Assembly: GCA_963766445.1 (NCBI GenBank) | Contig: CAVXZW010000027.1 | Location: 124,001 to 188,000, forward strand | Source: JAICYJ01 sp963766445 | GTDB lineage: Bacteria > Actinomycetota > Thermoleophilia > Gaiellales > JAICJC01 | DNA length: 64,000 nucleotides | Direction: 5' to 3' | The notes under the pieces: generated by a model | Told to the model about the DNA's origin: nothing | What the model saw: the letters and a program-made list of their open reading frames with translations, nothing else | Database searches by the model: none | Shown: positions 62,187-64,000 of the stretch, piece by piece | How positions within the stretch are numbered: the stretch's first letter is position 1 | Layout: each line of letters starts with the position of its first letter | Program-made: the position numbers and the translations under genes

Positions 62187-64000
62187 TTGCTCCCACGTCC
62201 CGGTTCTGCCCAGGACCACCAAGGCGCGCGCCTGGCCTCGTACAGAGCGCTGCTCGAGATGTCGCGGATGCTGCTCGGATCCGGCAGCCTGGACGAGTTG
62301 CTCGACCGCATCACCGATGAGCTGAAGCGGCTGGTGCCCTACGACGTACTGACGGTATACCGGGTCGACCCGGTGCGGAGCCTGCTGGTGCCGCTGCACT
62401 CCGTCGACCTGTACGCCGCCGAGATCCTCGACTCGCCCCTGCCGCTGGGCAAGGGCCTGACCGGGTGGGTGGTGGAGCAGCGCCTGGCCCAGAACGTGCC
62501 GGCGGCCCACCTCGATCCACGCATCGAGCTGGTGCCGGGCACCGAGAGCGAGCCGGAGACGATCGCAGCCGTGCCGCTGATGGTGCGCGACCAGCCGATC
62601 GGCGTGCTCAACGTCTACCGCTTGGGCGAGGGCGTCACCTTCAGCGACGACGAGTTCGAACTGATCTGCCACTTCGCCGACCTGGCGGCGCTGGCGCTGG
62701 ACAACACCCAGATCCGCGAGCAGCTGACGCGTGAGGCGCAGACGGACTGGCTGACGGGGCTCTTCAACCACCGCGTCTACCAGGAGCGGGTGCGCGCTGA
62801 GCTGGAGCGGGCCCACCGCTACAAGCGGCCGATGGCGCTGGTCACGTTCGACCTGGATGACTTCAAGCTACTGAACGATGTCCACGGCCACATGGAGGGC
62901 GACCTGATGCTGCGGCGGGTGGCGTCGGCGGCCGGCTCCGTGCTGCGGGCCAGCGACTCGGCTTTCCGCGTGGGCGGCGAGGAGTTCGCGATACTGATGC
63001 CAGAGACCGGCAAGCGCGCCGCCAAGGCGGCGGCCGACCGCCTCTGCGCGCGGGTGCGCCAGCTTCCGGGCCCTCGCTCGCTGACGGTGTCCTGCGGCGT
63101 CGCGGCGTTTCCCGACGATGCCAAGAACCCGACCGAACTGCTGGCCGCGGCAGACGCAGCGCTGTACGTCGCCAAGGAGCGGGGGAAGGATCGCGCCGCC
63201 AGCTACTCGTCAGCCGTGCGGGCCCAGCGCGACACGCGCAGGCGCCGCCGGACGCCGGCAGGAGCTCGAGTCCCTGACGCAGATCAAGCTGCTGGGCGCG
63301 CTGGCAACCAAGCTGAACCGGCTGAACGACGTCTGGCAGATCGCCGAGACGATTGTGGCCGAGCTGCGCACGATGATCGACTACCACAACGCCCGGGTCT
63401 ACCTGCTCGGCGACGACCAGCAGACGCTGGAGCCAGTCGCCTTCGGCGGCAACCTGTCGGAGTACGCCGGCGAGACGTTCGACGCGTTGCGCTGCGACGT
63501 GGGGGAGGGCATCACGGGCACCGCGGCCGAGCGCGGGCAGACCCTCAACATCGGCGACGCGCAGCACTGTGAGTTTGCCGAGGACATCGAGGGCAGCGCC
63601 GACATCGAGGAGTCGATCCTGGCGGTGCCGCTGCGCTACGAGCGGCGCACGATCGGCGTGATCGTGCTGTCGAAGCTGGGGCTTGACCAGTTCTCACAGC
63701 TTGCGGTGCGGCTGCTGGAGTTGCTGGCGGCCCAGGCCGCCGTAGCGTTTGAGAACGCGCGGCTGCTCGAGGCGGAGCGACGGTCGGCGGCGGTCTCGAA
63801 CGCGCTGCTGGAGATCGCGACGATGGCCGCCACCGACCCGTCAGTGTCCGCGGTGGCCACTCACCTGGCGCATGTGGCGCGCAGCCTGACCGGGTCGCGT
63901 GCAGCGGCGGTGGTCGTGCCGGCTGATCCCGAGAAGCGGCCACGGCCGGGTGCTGGCCTCGACCGGCGACGCCGCGGTGCGCGCGATCGCGATGGCAGCC
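62187..64000 (+). CDS. GAF-GGDEF-GAF diguanylate cyclase (3' end outside window, one frameshift)
   Basis: The TTG at 62187 follows GAGAGGATG. A GAF sensor (LASYRALLEMSRMLLGSGSLDELLDRI, then LGKGLTGWVVEQ) leads to an intact GGDEF domain with TDWLTGLFNHRVYQERVRAEL, FDLDDFKLLNDVHGH and the active GGEEF site in FRVGGEEFAIL. RASD five residues upstream is the product-inhibition I-site (RxxD). After a frame change near 63245 a second GAF domain starts (LLGALATKLNRLNDVWQIAETI) and a third region begins before the window ends. It should synthesise c-di-GMP, controlled by a small-ligand or redox signal. Confidence 0.9.

Overview
The window is 64 kb of very GC-rich DNA whose third codon positions are almost always G or C. 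Gene content and order point to a high-GC actinobacterium. The Rv2927c-type coiled-coil gene after coaD, the WhiG/FliA-type sigma factor, the EF-G-like second GTPase and the frequent leaderless-type promoters all fit, and several small conserved proteins resemble ones I associate with the class Thermoleophilia (inference, not shown by the sequence). About 25 genes carry one or more frameshifts of both signs, while long neighbours such as the fakA-fakB fusion, recG, ffh, ftsY, ribBA and the EF-G-like gene are intact. Scattered indels in a draft or metagenome-derived sequence explain this best, so most interrupted genes are probably functional in the organism.

Positions 1-9411 hold plus-strand housekeeping genes: priA (5' end missing), an isochorismatase-family hydrolase, def, fmt and rsmB, then rpe leading into a complete riboflavin set ribD-ribE-ribBA-ribH. 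Many junctions are 4-bp ATGA/GTGA overlaps, so translation is probably coupled. A VOC-family ring-cleaving dioxygenase and rpmB follow on the minus strand.

Positions 10626-33887 hold a long cluster whose order matches the classical rpmB/yloU/yloV/recG/plsX/acpP/rnc/smc/ftsY/ffh/rpsP/rimM/trmD/rplS region of Gram-positive bacteria. It runs Asp23-like protein, a FakA-FakB fusion, recG, rsmD, coaD, a DivIVA-like protein, DUF177, rpmF, plsX, acpP, rnc, smc, an acetyltransferase, (minus-strand LDH2 oxidoreductase), ftsY, ffh, rpsP, khpA, rimM, trmD, rplS, lepB, rnhB, yraN, comM and dprA. It links phospholipid/fatty-acid supply, ribosome maturation, protein export and chromosome handling.

Positions 33897-51740 are mixed: HAD hydrolase, a cysteine-variant arginase-family protein, tRNA-Trp, a cation-efflux protein, a badly broken acyl-CoA synthetase, an M24 peptidase divergent from a PRC-barrel protein, a YihY-type membrane protein, a DUF1326 protein, a GAF/degenerate-GGDEF protein, a Xer recombinase overlapping a WhiG/FliA sigma factor, the EF-G-like GTPase, an RlpA-like secreted protein, a nested inverted-repeat element (MITE candidate), a threonine-synthase-like protein without its PLP lysine, a ferritin-like mini-protein and tRNA-Gly.

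Positions 51741-about 55130 look like a decayed integrated element at the tRNA-Gly 3' end: a second imperfect copy of that tRNA end, a tyrosine-integrase remnant, a lipoprotein, a secreted protein and poorly coding DNA. Positions 55137-64000 return to dense coding: an ABM-like protein, a truncated DUF1326 gene plus DUF2182 membrane protein, a VIT-type transporter, an ALDH7-unknown-SDR operon, an RmlD-like reductase, heme A synthase and a GAF-GGDEF-GAF diguanylate cyclase cut by the window end.
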